Positions 35,481-46,419 are shown, numbered from the stretch's first letter. The stretch is 64,000 bases of DNA from Terribacillus aidingensis (GCF_900215625.1 NZ_OBEK01000004.1:61593-125592), one strand, 5' to 3'. The notes: generated from the sequence alone by a model not told the origin. Program-made: numbers and translations.

Positions 35481-36170
35481 TCATATAGCAAGTAATTGCT
35501 TGAGTTCTTCTAATGCAGTTATTTCATAATCAGGTGCTATCGCAAGATGATTCGGCAGTCTTCCAGGGTTAAACCAGCATGTATTCATACCGGCCTTATG
35601 ACCTCCTTGTATGTCAGCCGCTAACGAATCACCAATTATGAGTGAACGACTAGGACTTACATCGGGAACGCGATCAAACACATAATCAAAGAATTCGGCC
35701 ATTGGTTTCTGGAAGCCAGTGTCTTCGGAAACGAAAACGGCCTGGAAATACGGCAGCAGACCGGTTGCTTTTAGACGGCGATATTGTGTTTCTGAAACAC
35801 CGTTCGTCACGATGTAAAGCGGATATTGCTTGCTCAGTTCTTCTAATACTTCGGCCGCTCCAACTATCATATGTGTTCCTTTCCCTAACAGCTCACGATA
35901 AGCTGCATCTAATTCTGCACCATTCGTTTCACGGCCGTATAGCGCAGAAAACTCCCGGAATCTTGATTGAACAACCGTATCCCGATCAATTTCTCCTTTT
36001 TCGAAGGAACTCCAAAGCCGCTTATTAATGGTGCGGTAGGCAGTCATTGCTTCTTCATCAATTGGCAATCCATGCTGTTGAAATAGGCGAGGGAGTGCTT
36101 CCTGTTCCGTTTTTGTAAAGTCGAGAATTGTATTATCTACATCAAAAAATAAAGCTTGATAGTTTTTCAT
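35481..36170 (-). CDS. YjjG/YfnB-type HAD nucleotidase
   Basis: 229 residues from the ATG at 36170 with GGAGG 11 bases upstream; the frame is open further but without support. HAD motifs: I FFDVDNTILD (about 8-17), II IVTNGVSETQ (about 115), III lysine in QKPMAEFF and IV IIGDSLAADIQGG (about 180). Matches the noncanonical pyrimidine nucleotidase group (YjjG, B. subtilis YfnB), which dephosphorylates damaged or unusual nucleoside monophosphates. It sits on the opposite strand between araA and araR and has no obvious link to arabinose use. Confidence 0.85.
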   Translation of the reverse strand: MKNYQALFFDVDNTILDFTKTEQEALPRLFQQHGLPIDEEAMTAYRTINKRLWSSFEKGEIDRDTVVQSRFREFSALYGRETNGAELDAAYRELLGKGTHMIVGAAEVLEELSKQYPLYIVTNGVSETQYRRLKATGLLPYFQAVFVSEDTGFQKPMAEFFDYVFDRVPDVSPSRSLIIGDSLAADIQGGHKAGMNTCWFNPGRLPNHLAIAPDYEITALEELKQLLAI

Positions 36171-36344
36171 TGTGGTGCTGTCCTCCAATAAAAACGAGCG
36201 TTCTCTTATAGGCTGTGAGACGCAGTTACGTATTATGTGCTGCTCTGATACTACCACAAGAAAGCATCCAGAAAAAAGATAGACTCTTACAAAACATCTA
36301 CCGTAATAAAGAACAACATAGTGCGCCCTTCCCATCACCTGTGG

Positions 36345-36367
36345 TATGCTAACTTATACGAACATGT
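36345..36367 (+). promoter_or_regulatory. araR -10 region and AraR-like box
   Basis: TATGCT (36345-36350) is followed directly by ACTTATACGAACATGT (36352-36367), which matches the boxes before araN and abfA. Placement at the probable transcript start suits autorepression. The -35 is not clear. Confidence 0.55.
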
Positions 36368-36387
36368 CAAGGAAGCTGGTGTGAGTT

Positions 36388-37515
36388 ATGCAGACAAAGT
36401 ATGCAATTGTAAAACAAGCAATCAAGTCCAAAATCCTCGATGGTACGTATGAGCCGCACGCGAAAATTCCATCTGAGAGTGAAATGATGAAGCAGCACGA
36501 TGTTAGCCGTCATACGGTGCGGCTGGCGATAGGTGAGCTGGTGAATGAAGGCTGGCTTTACCGAGAACAAGGAGCAGGCACCTTTTGTGCAGATCGTTCC
36601 AAGCATCAGCTGCAGCAGAACGGTATCCAAAATAAAAATATTGCTATTGTGACTACTTACATTTCTGATTATATCTTTCCATCCATTATTCGCGGTGCAG
36701 AGGCTTTTCTAAGTGAACATGGCTATAACGTGAGCTTATTTAGCACAAATAACGATCATGAAAAGGAACGAGAATATCTGGAGCGGATTATTACAACAGG
36801 ATTTGACGGCGCAATTATCGAGCCGACGAAAAGTGCTTCTGCCAATCCAAATATCAATTACTATTTGAATTTAGAGCGACTTCAAATTCCCTACATCATG
36901 ATTAATGCCTATTATGACGCGCTGGAGCCGTTTCGGGTGCTTGTCGATGACGAACGTGGGGCATTTTTGCAGACAGAACATCTCATTCAGCAAGGACATC
37001 GCGATATTGTTGGTTTCTTCAAGACAGACGATCTGCAAGGAACACTTCGGATGAAAGGGTACTTGAAAGCGCATCGCGAAAATAAAGTACCAATCAACCC
37101 TAAACATATTGTCACGTACACTACAGAAGAAAAGCATCACAAGCCAATACATGAGCTGGAAGTGCTGCTTGATCAAGCAGATACAAAGCCGACAGGACTA
37201 GTATGCTACAATGATGAGCTCGCAATCAAAATGCTCGATGTACTGCGGACCCGGGATATGAAAGTCCCGCACGACATGTCAATTATCGGATTCGATAATT
37301 CTATTTTAGCTGAGCTATCAGAAGTGAAACTCACCTCTGTTGAGCATCCAAAAGCTGAGCTGGGCAGAGCAGCGGGCAAGCTGATTTTAGAATTGATTGA
37401 AAGTAAGAATGGCAAGGGGTTAGGGAAGACGATAGATAGTGTTGTATTCCCGACGGAGCTGGTAACAAGAAATTCAACACAAGCAATAAGGACAAATAGA
37501 TTAGAGAAGATATAG
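36388..37515 (+). CDS. araR: arabinose-responsive repressor AraR
   Basis: 375 residues from ATG at 36388; ribosome site GGAAG is moderate. The N-terminal GntR-type winged HTH (IPSESEMMKQHDVSRHTVRLAIGELV, about 29-54) is fused to a LacI/GalR-type sugar-binding domain (from about residue 80; ATTYISDYIFPSIIRGAE, VLVDDERGAFLQTEHLI, GLVCYNDELAIKMLDVL, STSIIGFDNS-like). This chimera is diagnostic of AraR. It represses ara genes and is released by L-arabinose. Monocistronic. Confidence 0.95.
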   Translation: MQTKYAIVKQAIKSKILDGTYEPHAKIPSESEMMKQHDVSRHTVRLAIGELVNEGWLYREQGAGTFCADRSKHQLQQNGIQNKNIAIVTTYISDYIFPSIIRGAEAFLSEHGYNVSLFSTNNDHEKEREYLERIITTGFDGAIIEPTKSASANPNINYYLNLERLQIPYIMINAYYDALEPFRVLVDDERGAFLQTEHLIQQGHRDIVGFFKTDDLQGTLRMKGYLKAHRENKVPINPKHIVTYTTEEKHHKPIHELEVLLDQADTKPTGLVCYNDELAIKMLDVLRTRDMKVPHDMSIIGFDNSILAELSEVKLTSVEHPKAELGRAAGKLILELIESKNGKGLGKTIDSVVFPTELVTRNSTQAIRTNRLEKI

Positions 37516-37520
37516 AAACA

Positions 37521-37553
37521 AAGAAAGCTGACATCTGTTCAGCTTTCTTTTTA
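37521..37553 (+). terminator. terminator of araR
   Basis: Stem AAGAAAGCTGA / TCAGCTTTCTT with a 7-base loop and TTTTT. Confidence 0.85.
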
Positions 37554-37593
37554 TAAACATGTAAAACAAACAATGCAATAAAAAGCATTTTGA

Positions 37594-37663
37594 ACTTGTT
37601 CGTATAAGTTGTAATTAAAATGAAAGAAAACTTATTGACTGATTGTTATCCTGGTGCTAGGAT
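37594..37663 (+). promoter_or_regulatory. araN promoter with AraR-like box
   Basis: ACTTGTTCGTATAAGT (37594-37609) is the reverse complement form of the araR box. Downstream, TTGACT (37635-37640) and TAGGAT (37658-37663) are spaced 17 bases. The transcript should begin near 37670, leaving a leader of about 150 bases. Confidence 0.65.
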
Positions 37664-37764
37664 AGATGTAACACACATCGTAAAAGCTGACAAACAAAAT
37701 GTATGCGCTATCATCCAGACTGTCTCACGTTGGCTGATTACGGTAAGGGAGGTATGACCTCTTT

Positions 37765-37780
37765 AGTAAACGCTTTCAAA
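37765..37780 (+). promoter_or_regulatory. cre-like site in the araN leader
   Basis: AGTAAACGCTTTCAAA; its complement TTTGAAAGCGTTTACT matches the CcpA consensus WTGnAAnCGnWnnCAW except the last CA. It lies between promoter and start codon, where CcpA acts as a roadblock. Confidence 0.55.
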
Positions 37781-37819
37781 GAAGTGCTTGCCATGAATAA
37801 AAATGAGGGGGTAGCTTTG

Positions 37820-39160
37820 ATGAAGAAAGTTTTAAAAACGCTGATGATTGGTCTCATGATTGTCGTATTAGTCGCTTGCAGTAAAGGCAGCGGCGGCGGA
37901 GGCAGTGAAGCGGATGAAACAGAAGTTGTTGGGGCAGATTTAGAGGGTGCAACAGAATTGACTTATTGGACATTTGTTGGGCAGCATATGGATTTGTTTA
38001 AAGAATCAGCAGAACGCTGGAATAAAGAATTCCCTGACCGGCCTATCAAACTTACAGCAGAAACGTATCCATTTGACCAGATGCACAACAACTTGCTGCT
38101 AAGCTTGCAGTCTGGTAAAGGTGCACCAGATATTGCAGATATTGAGATGAGTAAGTTTCAGAACTTTATGCAAGGGAAGCCGCAGCTGGAACCAATGAAT
38201 GAATACGTAGAGCCAGTATTAGCAGATTCCGTCTCAGCTCGTTTTGAATTATATGCAAAAGACGGAGACTATTACGGAATACCAACACATGTAGGCGCCA
38301 CAGTGATGTATTATAATACCGAAATCATGGAGCAAGCTGGCGTTGATATTAATAGCATCCAGACTTGGGATGATTTCGTAGAAGCTGGTAAACAAGTAAC
38401 AGAAAAGACAGATGCGGTTATGTGGAACGTCGGAACTGCAGACTTCCTAATGGATCTTTGGCCGATGGTTTCTCAGCAGGATTCCGATTTCTTTGATGAA
38501 GAAGGAAATTTGACACTTGATAACGAAACAAACATAGATACCTTACAATTCCTTTATGACACAGTTTATACAGATAAAATTGCAGAGCTTACTCCTGGCG
38601 GTACGAACCAGTCAGAAGACTTTTATAAATATTACACAGAAGGTAAATCTGCTGCCATTTTAGCTCCGCTTTGGTATATGGGGCGTTTCCTAGATAATAT
38701 GCCGGAAATGGAAGGCAAAATCGCGATTAAACCGCTTCCTGCGTGGGAAGAAGGCGGCAAACGTTCGGCCGGTATGGGCGGAACAGGTACTTCGGTAACA
38801 AACCAGTCTGAAGATAAGGATTTGGCTAAAGAATTCCTTGCATATACAAAGCTTTCTGAAGAGGGAAGCATTAACTTGTGGAAGGTTCTTGGATTTGACC
38901 CGCCTCGCTGGGATGTATGGGAAAGCGATGCAGTCAAAGAAGATAATAAATACTATCAGTTCTTTGGTGATGGCATCTTCGATATGTTATTAGAAGTAAA
39001 AGATGAAATCAATACACTTAACATTACGGAAAGTACACCAGATGTCTCCACCGAATATAACACGATCATCGCCGATTCTGTGTTAAGGCAGAAGAACAAA
39101 ACACCAGAAGAAGCAATGAAAGAAGCTGCTGATAAAATTGAGAGCACGATGAAGAAATAG
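37820..39160 (+). CDS. araN: arabino-oligosaccharide-binding lipoprotein
   Basis: 446 residues from ATG at 37820 (GAGGGGG 8 bases upstream); the frame is open 39 codons further but runs through the leader and cre site. Lipoprotein signal with lipobox LVAC, then family 1 extracellular solute-binding protein (LTYWTFVGQHMDLFKESAERW near 45, GVPTHVGATVMYYNTEIM-like near 150, LAPLWYMGRFLDNMPEM near 285). It captures alpha-1,5-arabino-oligosaccharides for AraPQ in B. subtilis; the same role is inferred. A terminator separates it from abfA, which has its own promoter. Confidence 0.88.
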   Translation: MKKVLKTLMIGLMIVVLVACSKGSGGGGSEADETEVVGADLEGATELTYWTFVGQHMDLFKESAERWNKEFPDRPIKLTAETYPFDQMHNNLLLSLQSGKGAPDIADIEMSKFQNFMQGKPQLEPMNEYVEPVLADSVSARFELYAKDGDYYGIPTHVGATVMYYNTEIMEQAGVDINSIQTWDDFVEAGKQVTEKTDAVMWNVGTADFLMDLWPMVSQQDSDFFDEEGNLTLDNETNIDTLQFLYDTVYTDKIAELTPGGTNQSEDFYKYYTEGKSAAILAPLWYMGRFLDNMPEMEGKIAIKPLPAWEEGGKRSAGMGGTGTSVTNQSEDKDLAKEFLAYTKLSEEGSINLWKVLGFDPPRWDVWESDAVKEDNKYYQFFGDGIFDMLLEVKDEINTLNITESTPDVSTEYNTIIADSVLRQKNKTPEEAMKEAADKIESTMKK

Positions 39161-39176
39161 GATGAATTTATCAACT

Positions 39177-39211
39177 CCGAGCAGCGGTTCTGTAAGCTGC
39201 TCGGTTTTTTG
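39177..39211 (+). terminator. terminator after araN
   Basis: Stem CCGAGCAGC / GCTGCTCGG with a 10-base loop and TTTTTT. Confidence 0.85.
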
Positions 39212-39234
39212 TATAGTTAATGTTACAAAAACGC

Positions 39235-39331
39235 TTGTTTTTAAATCGATATCTGACTATACTAAATGTATGAACTTATACGTACATATTTACGGCTGGT
39301 GTGATGTATCTAAAAATATGTTCGTACAAGG
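39235..39331 (+). promoter_or_regulatory. abfA operon promoter with two AraR-like boxes
   Basis: TTGTTT (39235-39240), 17 bases, TATACT (39258-39263). Two boxes follow: ACTTATACGTACATAT (39274-39289) and ATATGTTCGTACAAGG (39316-39331), centred 42 bases apart, that is four helical turns. This fits cooperative AraR binding just after the transcript start. Confidence 0.75.
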
Positions 39332-39365
39332 CGCGATGCGAATCGCCTTCTTTTTTCACTATATT

Positions 39366-39379
39366 TGTAAGCGTTATCA
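39366..39379 (+). promoter_or_regulatory. cre site in the abfA leader
   Basis: TGTAAGCGTTATCA fits the CcpA consensus TGWAANCGNTNWCA at every defined position. It lies 20 bases before the abfA start. Confidence 0.75.
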
Positions 39380-39399
39380 ATATAAAGGGAGTGGAATGA

Positions 39400-40926
<1,527 letters not shown>

Positions 40927-40938
40927 GGGGGGATTGTT

Positions 40939-41880
40939 GTGAAAATAGTTACAAATCCGGTGACACCGGTACCAGCGCGGAAAAAGCAAAACAAGCTCGT
41001 CCGGTTCCTAAACTCTAAAAAAGTAGTGCCTTTTGTTTTTATTTCACCATTTGTTCTGTCACTGCTGCTGTTTACCGTCTATCCAGCTATTCAAGGCGTG
41101 ATGATGAGTTTCCAAAGCGTGCTGCCAGGGCAAGTGGAGTTCATTGGGATGGCCAACTATGAACGGGTATTCAACCCGACATTCTACCGAGCTGTCTCGA
41201 ATACGACGCTTTACGTTATTTTCACCGTATTGATTTTGACCATCATTCCGATGATACTCGCCGTTATTCTGAATTCGAAGCATGTGCGTTTCCGGAACAT
41301 TTTCCGAGCATCACTCTTTATTCCTGCCCTCACATCGACAATCGTCGGCGGGATGATCTTCCGCTTCATGTTCAGTGAACAAGACAGTGCAGTGGCAAAC
41401 CAGTTCATCGGATTTTTCGGATTTGATTCCGTAAAGTGGATGTTTTCACCGTGGGCGGCAATCTTGCTTATGGTACTCCTGGCAAGCTGGCGCTGGATAG
41501 GTGTAAATATACTATATTTCCTGGCTGCTTTGCAGAACGTGCCGGATGAAATGTATGAAGCAGCACAAATTGATGGTGCGACAAGATGGCAGCGCTTCCG
41601 TTTCATCACGATGCCGATGCTGAAGCCAATCATCGTCTTCGTTAGTACAATTACAATCATTAATGGTTTCCGAATGTTCGAAGAGAGTTATGTATTCTGG
41701 GCTGTCGGTTCACCAGGTAACATTGGTCTTTCTATAGCTGCTTATATTTATCAGCAAGGAATTCAGCAAAACGACATGGGCTTTGGTGCTGCATTAGGCG
41801 TTGTGCTCATGCTTATCATCTTCGTCATCAGTATTATCTACTTGATTGCGACAGGTACATTTAAGAAGGAGGGCAGATGA
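40939..41880 (+). CDS. araP: arabino-oligosaccharide ABC transporter permease
   Basis: 313 residues from GTG at 40939, behind GGGGGG. Six membrane segments and the permease EAA loop EAAQIDGATRWQRFRFITMP (about 212-231). A polar, Arg/Lys-rich N-terminus precedes the first helix, as in MalF/AraP-type permeases. It pairs with AraQ. No ATPase gene occurs in the cluster; in B. subtilis MsmX powers this system. Confidence 0.9.
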   Translation: MKIVTNPVTPVPARKKQNKLVRFLNSKKVVPFVFISPFVLSLLLFTVYPAIQGVMMSFQSVLPGQVEFIGMANYERVFNPTFYRAVSNTTLYVIFTVLILTIIPMILAVILNSKHVRFRNIFRASLFIPALTSTIVGGMIFRFMFSEQDSAVANQFIGFFGFDSVKWMFSPWAAILLMVLLASWRWIGVNILYFLAALQNVPDEMYEAAQIDGATRWQRFRFITMPMLKPIIVFVSTITIINGFRMFEESYVFWAVGSPGNIGLSIAAYIYQQGIQQNDMGFGAALGVVLMLIIFVISIIYLIATGTFKKEGR

Positions 41881-42719
41881 TGAAAAAGAATAACAGTAAA
41901 CTGCTCAGTATCATTGCCACTGTTGTCATGGCCATCGTCAGCTTGATTGCGCTTTTTCCGATTATCAGTATGGTGTTATCTTCGTTTATCCCGTCTTCTT
42001 CCTTAATGCGGAATGGGATTTCGTTCAGTTTTCCTTGGAGTGAATTAACGCTAAGCAACTACACGTACATTTTTACCCAGTCGGCGGAGTATTGGACTTG
42101 GTATGGCAACAGTTTATGGATTTCGGCGCTTATGATCGTGCTGTCCCTATTCTTTTCTTCCATGGTCGGCTATGCGCTGGCGATGTACGACTTTAAAGGC
42201 AGCAATCTTTTCTTCGTGGCTGTCGTCTTTATCCTTATGGTGCCATTTGAGATTCTAATGCTGCCGCTGTTCCAGCTAATGATTGACACGATGCTGATTG
42301 ATACGTATCTCGGCGTCATCCTGCCAGGTGTAGTTGCACCAGTAGCGGTGTTCTTCTTCCGGCAATATGCACTTGGTTTGCCGAAAGAATTAATGGATGC
42401 AGCTCGGATTGATGGATCTACCGAATACGGTATCTTCTTTAAAATTATGCTGCCGTTAATGGGACCGTCATTGGCGGCAATGGCCATCCTGCAAGGATTG
42501 GGCAGCTGGAATAACTTCCTATGGCCGCTTCTGGTACTCCGATCAAACGATATGTTTACCTTGCCGCTTGGTCTTGCAACACTGCTGACGCCATACGGTA
42601 ATAACTACGACATCCTGATTGCTGGATCGGTTATGACGATTATTCCAATCGTTATTCTGTTCTTATTCTTCCAGCGCTACTTTATTTCTGGTTTGACTGT
42701 CGGCGGTGTGAAAGGCTGA
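41880..42719 (+). CDS. araQ: arabino-oligosaccharide ABC transporter permease
   Basis: 279 residues. Two adjacent ATG codons overlap the araP stop (ATGATG at 41877); the second is 6 bases after AGGAGGG and is preferred. Six membrane segments, EAA loop DAARIDGSTEYGIFFKIMLP (about 180-199). Belongs with AraP as the MalG-like partner. Overlap indicates coupled translation. Confidence 0.9.
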   Translation: MKKNNSKLLSIIATVVMAIVSLIALFPIISMVLSSFIPSSSLMRNGISFSFPWSELTLSNYTYIFTQSAEYWTWYGNSLWISALMIVLSLFFSSMVGYALAMYDFKGSNLFFVAVVFILMVPFEILMLPLFQLMIDTMLIDTYLGVILPGVVAPVAVFFFRQYALGLPKELMDAARIDGSTEYGIFFKIMLPLMGPSLAAMAILQGLGSWNNFLWPLLVLRSNDMFTLPLGLATLLTPYGNNYDILIAGSVMTIIPIVILFLFFQRYFISGLTVGGVKG

Positions 42720-42783
42720 TGAAAGGCTGCTAGTTTGTCTATTGAACTGGCAGCCATAGGATTATAGGAAAGGAGTTAGGAAG

Positions 42784-43407
42784 ATGCTGAAAAAAGCGAT
42801 GAAAAACTTAGATAAAACGCTGTTATGGATCACACGTTTTGCCTATTTGAATGCCTTGTTTTTGCTATACAGTTTGTTAGGTTTGCTTATTGCCGGTGTG
42901 GCGCCGGCAACTGCAGCTGCTTTACAAGTTTCTCGAAAACTATTGAACGGGGAGGAAGTAAAGCTTCATCCAGCATTCCGTCAAGCGTATAAAGAAGAAT
43001 TCTGGGCAGCGAACAAGCTCGGATGGCTGCTGGCCGCAGCGGGGTTCATTCTGTATATCAACTATCTGCTTATCAGGCAAGCGGATGGACAGTTGTTCTT
43101 CTTAGTTCCTTTCCTTTTTTACGTCCTCATTTTGTTTTACATGACCGTCGTAATCTGGAGCTTTCCGCTGCTGGCGCAATATAAGGCAGGAACTTTCCAG
43201 ATCGTAAAGAATGCATTCATTATTGGCCTGACGAGATTTCATATGACGCTTTCGATTGGGGTGCTTTTATTTGCGGTTCTGTATCACTCCATCGGCTTGC
43301 CGGTGCTGCTGCTGTTCTTCTGTTTCAGCTTTAGTGCCTTCGGATGGATGTGGCTGAGCCTGAAAGTATTCAGCACAATGAAACTGCAAAAACAATTAGC
43401 GAGCTAA
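42784..43407 (+). CDS. YesL/DUF624-family membrane protein
   Basis: 207 residues, AAAGGAG before ATG. Five or so hydrophobic segments with the DUF624 pattern (YLNALFLLYSLLGLLIAGVAPA near the start). YesL-type genes accompany carbohydrate ABC transporters in many Bacilli, for example in the rhamnogalacturonan cluster of B. subtilis. Role unproven; an accessory in oligosaccharide uptake is inferred from context between araQ and the second GH51 gene. Confidence 0.8.
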   Translation: MLKKAMKNLDKTLLWITRFAYLNALFLLYSLLGLLIAGVAPATAAALQVSRKLLNGEEVKLHPAFRQAYKEEFWAANKLGWLLAAAGFILYINYLLIRQADGQLFFLVPFLFYVLILFYMTVVIWSFPLLAQYKAGTFQIVKNAFIIGLTRFHMTLSIGVLLFAVLYHSIGLPVLLLFFCFSFSAFGWMWLSLKVFSTMKLQKQLAS

Positions 43408-43438
43408 TTCATTTTGAATAAAGATTGGAGCGATTCGC

Positions 43439-44929
43439 ATGTCAACGAAACTGCTAATTCAGGCTGACGTTACCGAAGGAAAAATCAACAAAAATATTTA
43501 CGGCCACTTTGCTGAGCATCTTGGAAGAGGGATTTATGAAGGAATTTGGGTCGGAGAAGATTCCTCTATACCGAATACAAAAGGAATTCGAAATGACGTG
43601 CTTGAAGCATTGAAGCAGCTGCACATTCCAGTGCTGCGCTGGCCAGGCGGCTGCTTTGCTGATGAATATCACTGGAAAGATGGCATCGGTCCGCGCGAGA
43701 AGCGTAAGCGGATGGTTAACACGCACTGGGGCGGCGTTGTCGAGAATAATCATTTTGGTACACATGAATTTTTTACACTTTGTGAACTTCTGGATGCCGA
43801 GCCTTATATTTGCGGGAATGTTGGCAGCGGAACTGTACAGGAAATGTCGGAGTGGGTTGAATATATGACGTTCGACGGTGAATCGCCGATGACCGCTTGG
43901 CGCCAGGAGAACGGACGCGAGGAACCTTGGAAGCTGAAGTACTTTGGGGTTGGCAACGAAAACTGGGGCTGCGGCGGAAATATGCGCCCGGAATATTATG
44001 CGGATCTTTATCGTCGCTACCAGACATATGTACGCAACTATGGCGATAACAAGCTGTACAAAATAGCTGGCGGCGCCAATATTGATGATTACCAATGGAC
44101 GGATGTACTCATGCGAGAGGCAGCCGCAATGATGGATGGCTTGAGTTTGCATTATTACACGATTCCTGGTGACTTCTGGCTTGGAAAAGGCTCTGCGACA
44201 GACTTTACCGAGAAAGAATGGCACTTGACGCTGAAGCGTGCGCTGTGGATTGAAGAGCTGATTGAGAAGCATGGCACCATTATGGATAAGTACGATCCGG
44301 AAAAACGTGTCGGATTAATTATTGATGAGTGGGGAACGTGGTTTGACGTAGAACCAGGTACAAACCCAGGTTTTCTTTATCAGCAAAATACCATCCGGGA
44401 TGCACTTGTAGCCGGAGCCTCACTAAACATATTCAATAATCACAGCGATCGTGTGCAAATGGCCAATATTGCTCAAACCGTTAATGTGCTGCAAGCAATG
44501 ATTCTAACAGAAGGACAGGAAATGATTAAAACCCCAACATATCATGTATTTGACTTGTATCAGGTACACCAAGATGCAGACCGTTTATCCTTCCATCTGG
44601 AAACAGATAATCTGACACATGGGGAACTTGAATATCCATCTGTCACAGCCTCGGTATCAAAAGGGCAAGATGGCAAGATTCATATTAGCTTCTGCAATCT
44701 GGACGATACAAACGACGTGCAAGTCGATACAGAACTTCGCGGCGCTGCAGCAGGGAAGGTAACAGGTCAGGTGCTTACGGCGAACGAAAAGGATGCGCGA
44801 AATACATTTGAAAAACCGGATGCCGTGCAGACAACAGCATTCACGAATTTCACAAAGCATGACAAAGGACTGCAAGTGACATTGCCGCCAATGAGCGTTA
44901 CGGTACTCACAATCGAGGAGGGCGCATAA
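43439..44929 (+). CDS. second intracellular alpha-L-arabinofuranosidase, GH51
   Basis: 496 residues, GGAGCG before ATG. Catalytic acid/base Glu174 in [12 protein letters not shown] and nucleophile Glu297 in IIDEWGTWF. It is clearly diverged from AbfA in the same operon ([17 protein letters not shown] at the start versus [16 protein letters not shown]) and resembles the Abf2/XsaF-type enzymes. In B. subtilis AbfA and Abf2 differ in preference for 1,5- and branched 1,2/1,3 linkages; a similar split is likely here. Its stop overlaps the araM start by one base. Confidence 0.92.
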   Translation: MSTKLLIQADVTEGKINKNIYGHFAEHLGRGIYEGIWVGEDSSIPNTKGIRNDVLEALKQLHIPVLRWPGGCFADEYHWKDGIGPREKRKRMVNTHWGGVVENNHFGTHEFFTLCELLDAEPYICGNVGSGTVQEMSEWVEYMTFDGESPMTAWRQENGREEPWKLKYFGVGNENWGCGGNMRPEYYADLYRRYQTYVRNYGDNKLYKIAGGANIDDYQWTDVLMREAAAMMDGLSLHYYTIPGDFWLGKGSATDFTEKEWHLTLKRALWIEELIEKHGTIMDKYDPEKRVGLIIDEWGTWFDVEPGTNPGFLYQQNTIRDALVAGASLNIFNNHSDRVQMANIAQTVNVLQAMILTEGQEMIKTPTYHVFDLYQVHQDADRLSFHLETDNLTHGELEYPSVTASVSKGQDGKIHISFCNLDDTNDVQVDTELRGAAAGKVTGQVLTANEKDARNTFEKPDAVQTTAFTNFTKHDKGLQVTLPPMSVTVLTIEEGA

Positions 44930-46143
44930 TGCAGCTTTCAGCAGATTTGCTCGCATTGGCTGAAGAATATGGAATTAACGCCGACACTTTTCCGCGTCTG
45001 GAAGTAGAAGCAGGAGCACTCACTTCTGTCGCATCCTTCTTGAAAGAAAAAAACTGGTCGCAGGCCGTTCTCCTTGTGGATGCACAAACGAAAGCTGCAG
45101 CAGGTGAGCAGCTCGCGGTGCAGTTACAAGACAACGGCATTCAAGTTCAAATCATTGAATTGATTGCCAATCACCATGGGCAGGTGAACGCAGATGAAAC
45201 CTCGCTCGTGCAAGTGCTTGTTGAAACACCAATGGATACAGATGTGCTGCTAGCGGTAGGGTCGGGGACGATTCATGATATTACCCGTTTTTGCAGTCAA
45301 AAGCTTTCAATTCCATTTGTGAGTGTACCGACAGCGGCATCTGTTGATGGCTTTACCTCAAAAGGTGCACCATTAATTTTACGTGGTGTGAAGCAGACAA
45401 TCCAAACAGCTGCACCGGTAGCAGTTTTTGCTGATCTCAATATTTTATGTGCTGCACCACGTGCACTGACAGCAGCAGGCTTTGGCGATATTTTAGGAAA
45501 GTTCACATCTTTGCTGGATTGGGAGATTTCTGCTTTAGTTGGAAACGAACCGTATAATACGCTAGCTGCCAAGATGACAAGGCGGTCGCTTGATAACTGT
45601 GTGGAGCATGTGGAGGAAATCGCTAAAGCAGATGAAGCCGGCATCAAGATCTTGATGGAGGCACTGATTGAATCGGGTCTTGTGATGCAAGTACTAGACT
45701 TTTCCCGGCCAGCTTCTGGAGCAGAGCACCATTTGTCTCATTATTGGGAGATGCATTTGCTGGAAGCCGACAAACCGCAGCTGCTGCACGGATCCAAAGT
45801 TGGTGTCGCGTGTGCAATCATCACCGAACTATATAAAAACTGGAGTGAACAGTTTGATTTGCTGGAAGCGAAAGGTGATAACGCTCCTTTACTGCAAGAG
45901 TACTGGCAGGATATCCGGCTGAAAATTGCCGCATTGCCAACACCAGAAGCATTGCAGTATTACTTATATCAGGTAGGAGCTCCTGCGACGGCAGAAGAGA
46001 TCGGCATCCAAGAATCACTTGTCCAGGATAGCTTGAATGAAGCTTATCATTTGCGTGACCGCTGTACAGGATTGCTGCTCATAAATCAATTTAAAAGAGA
46101 GCAAATCAGCTATCCGCTGCAGGACCGAATCGGCAGCCGATGA
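44929..46143 (+). CDS. araM: sn-glycerol-1-phosphate dehydrogenase
   Basis: 404 residues; GGAGG before ATG at 44929 (TAATG overlap with the GH51 stop). Iron-containing dehydrogenase fold: AVGSGTIHDITRF near 103, PTAASVDGFTSKGAPL near 131, metal-binding SGAEHHLSHYWEM near 263 (His residues) and LHGSKVGVA near 285. AraM of B. subtilis makes sn-glycerol 1-phosphate, the precursor of heptaprenylglycerol lipids, and needs Ni2+ or Zn2+. Why it travels with arabinose genes is not understood. Confidence 0.92.
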   Translation: MQLSADLLALAEEYGINADTFPRLEVEAGALTSVASFLKEKNWSQAVLLVDAQTKAAAGEQLAVQLQDNGIQVQIIELIANHHGQVNADETSLVQVLVETPMDTDVLLAVGSGTIHDITRFCSQKLSIPFVSVPTAASVDGFTSKGAPLILRGVKQTIQTAAPVAVFADLNILCAAPRALTAAGFGDILGKFTSLLDWEISALVGNEPYNTLAAKMTRRSLDNCVEHVEEIAKADEAGIKILMEALIESGLVMQVLDFSRPASGAEHHLSHYWEMHLLEADKPQLLHGSKVGVACAIITELYKNWSEQFDLLEAKGDNAPLLQEYWQDIRLKIAALPTPEALQYYLYQVGAPATAEEIGIQESLVQDSLNEAYHLRDRCTGLLLINQFKREQISYPLQDRIGSR

Positions 46144-46397
46144 CTTGTCCGACTTGTCAGAAGAAAAAAAGCTATTCTGCAGCGGAAGCCGCGGCGCTTG
46201 TGAGTGACCAGTTGGCGCTGGAACCGATTTTGGCGGATGAAGTTACGGTGTCGGCGCGTTTAGCAATCTGCAATAGGTGTCCATCCTTGACTGCAGAGCA
46301 TACTTGCGCTCGCTGCGGCTGTTTTATTCAGTTTCGGGCTTCCCTTCCGTATAAGCGCTGTCCTGATCCTGACGGAGACCGCTGGCAGCAGGTATAA
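46140..46397 (+). CDS. DUF6171-family small zinc-binding protein
   Basis: 85 residues; its ATG overlaps the araM stop (ATGA). Cysteine pairs CPTC near the start, CNRCP near 45, CARCGCFIQFRASLP near 58 and a final Cys in YKRCPDPDGDRW suggest one or two zinc sites. The C-terminal part is conserved in DUF6171 proteins. Tight coupling to araM and position before araL imply a shared role, perhaps as a helper, but nothing is known. Confidence 0.75.
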   Translation: MTCPTCQKKKSYSAAEAAALVSDQLALEPILADEVTVSARLAICNRCPSLTAEHTCARCGCFIQFRASLPYKRCPDPDGDRWQQV

Positions 46398-46419
46398 TGG
46401 AAGAAAGGAGGCGACTGCT

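Noticed and set aside
37703-37819. Upstream extension of araN by 39 codons
   Set aside because: The extra residues precede a complete lipoprotein signal and cover the cre site and leader.
43454-44272. 272-codon minus-strand frame across the second GH51 gene
   Set aside because: Shadow of the codon pattern of the GH51 gene; no ribosome site or family features.
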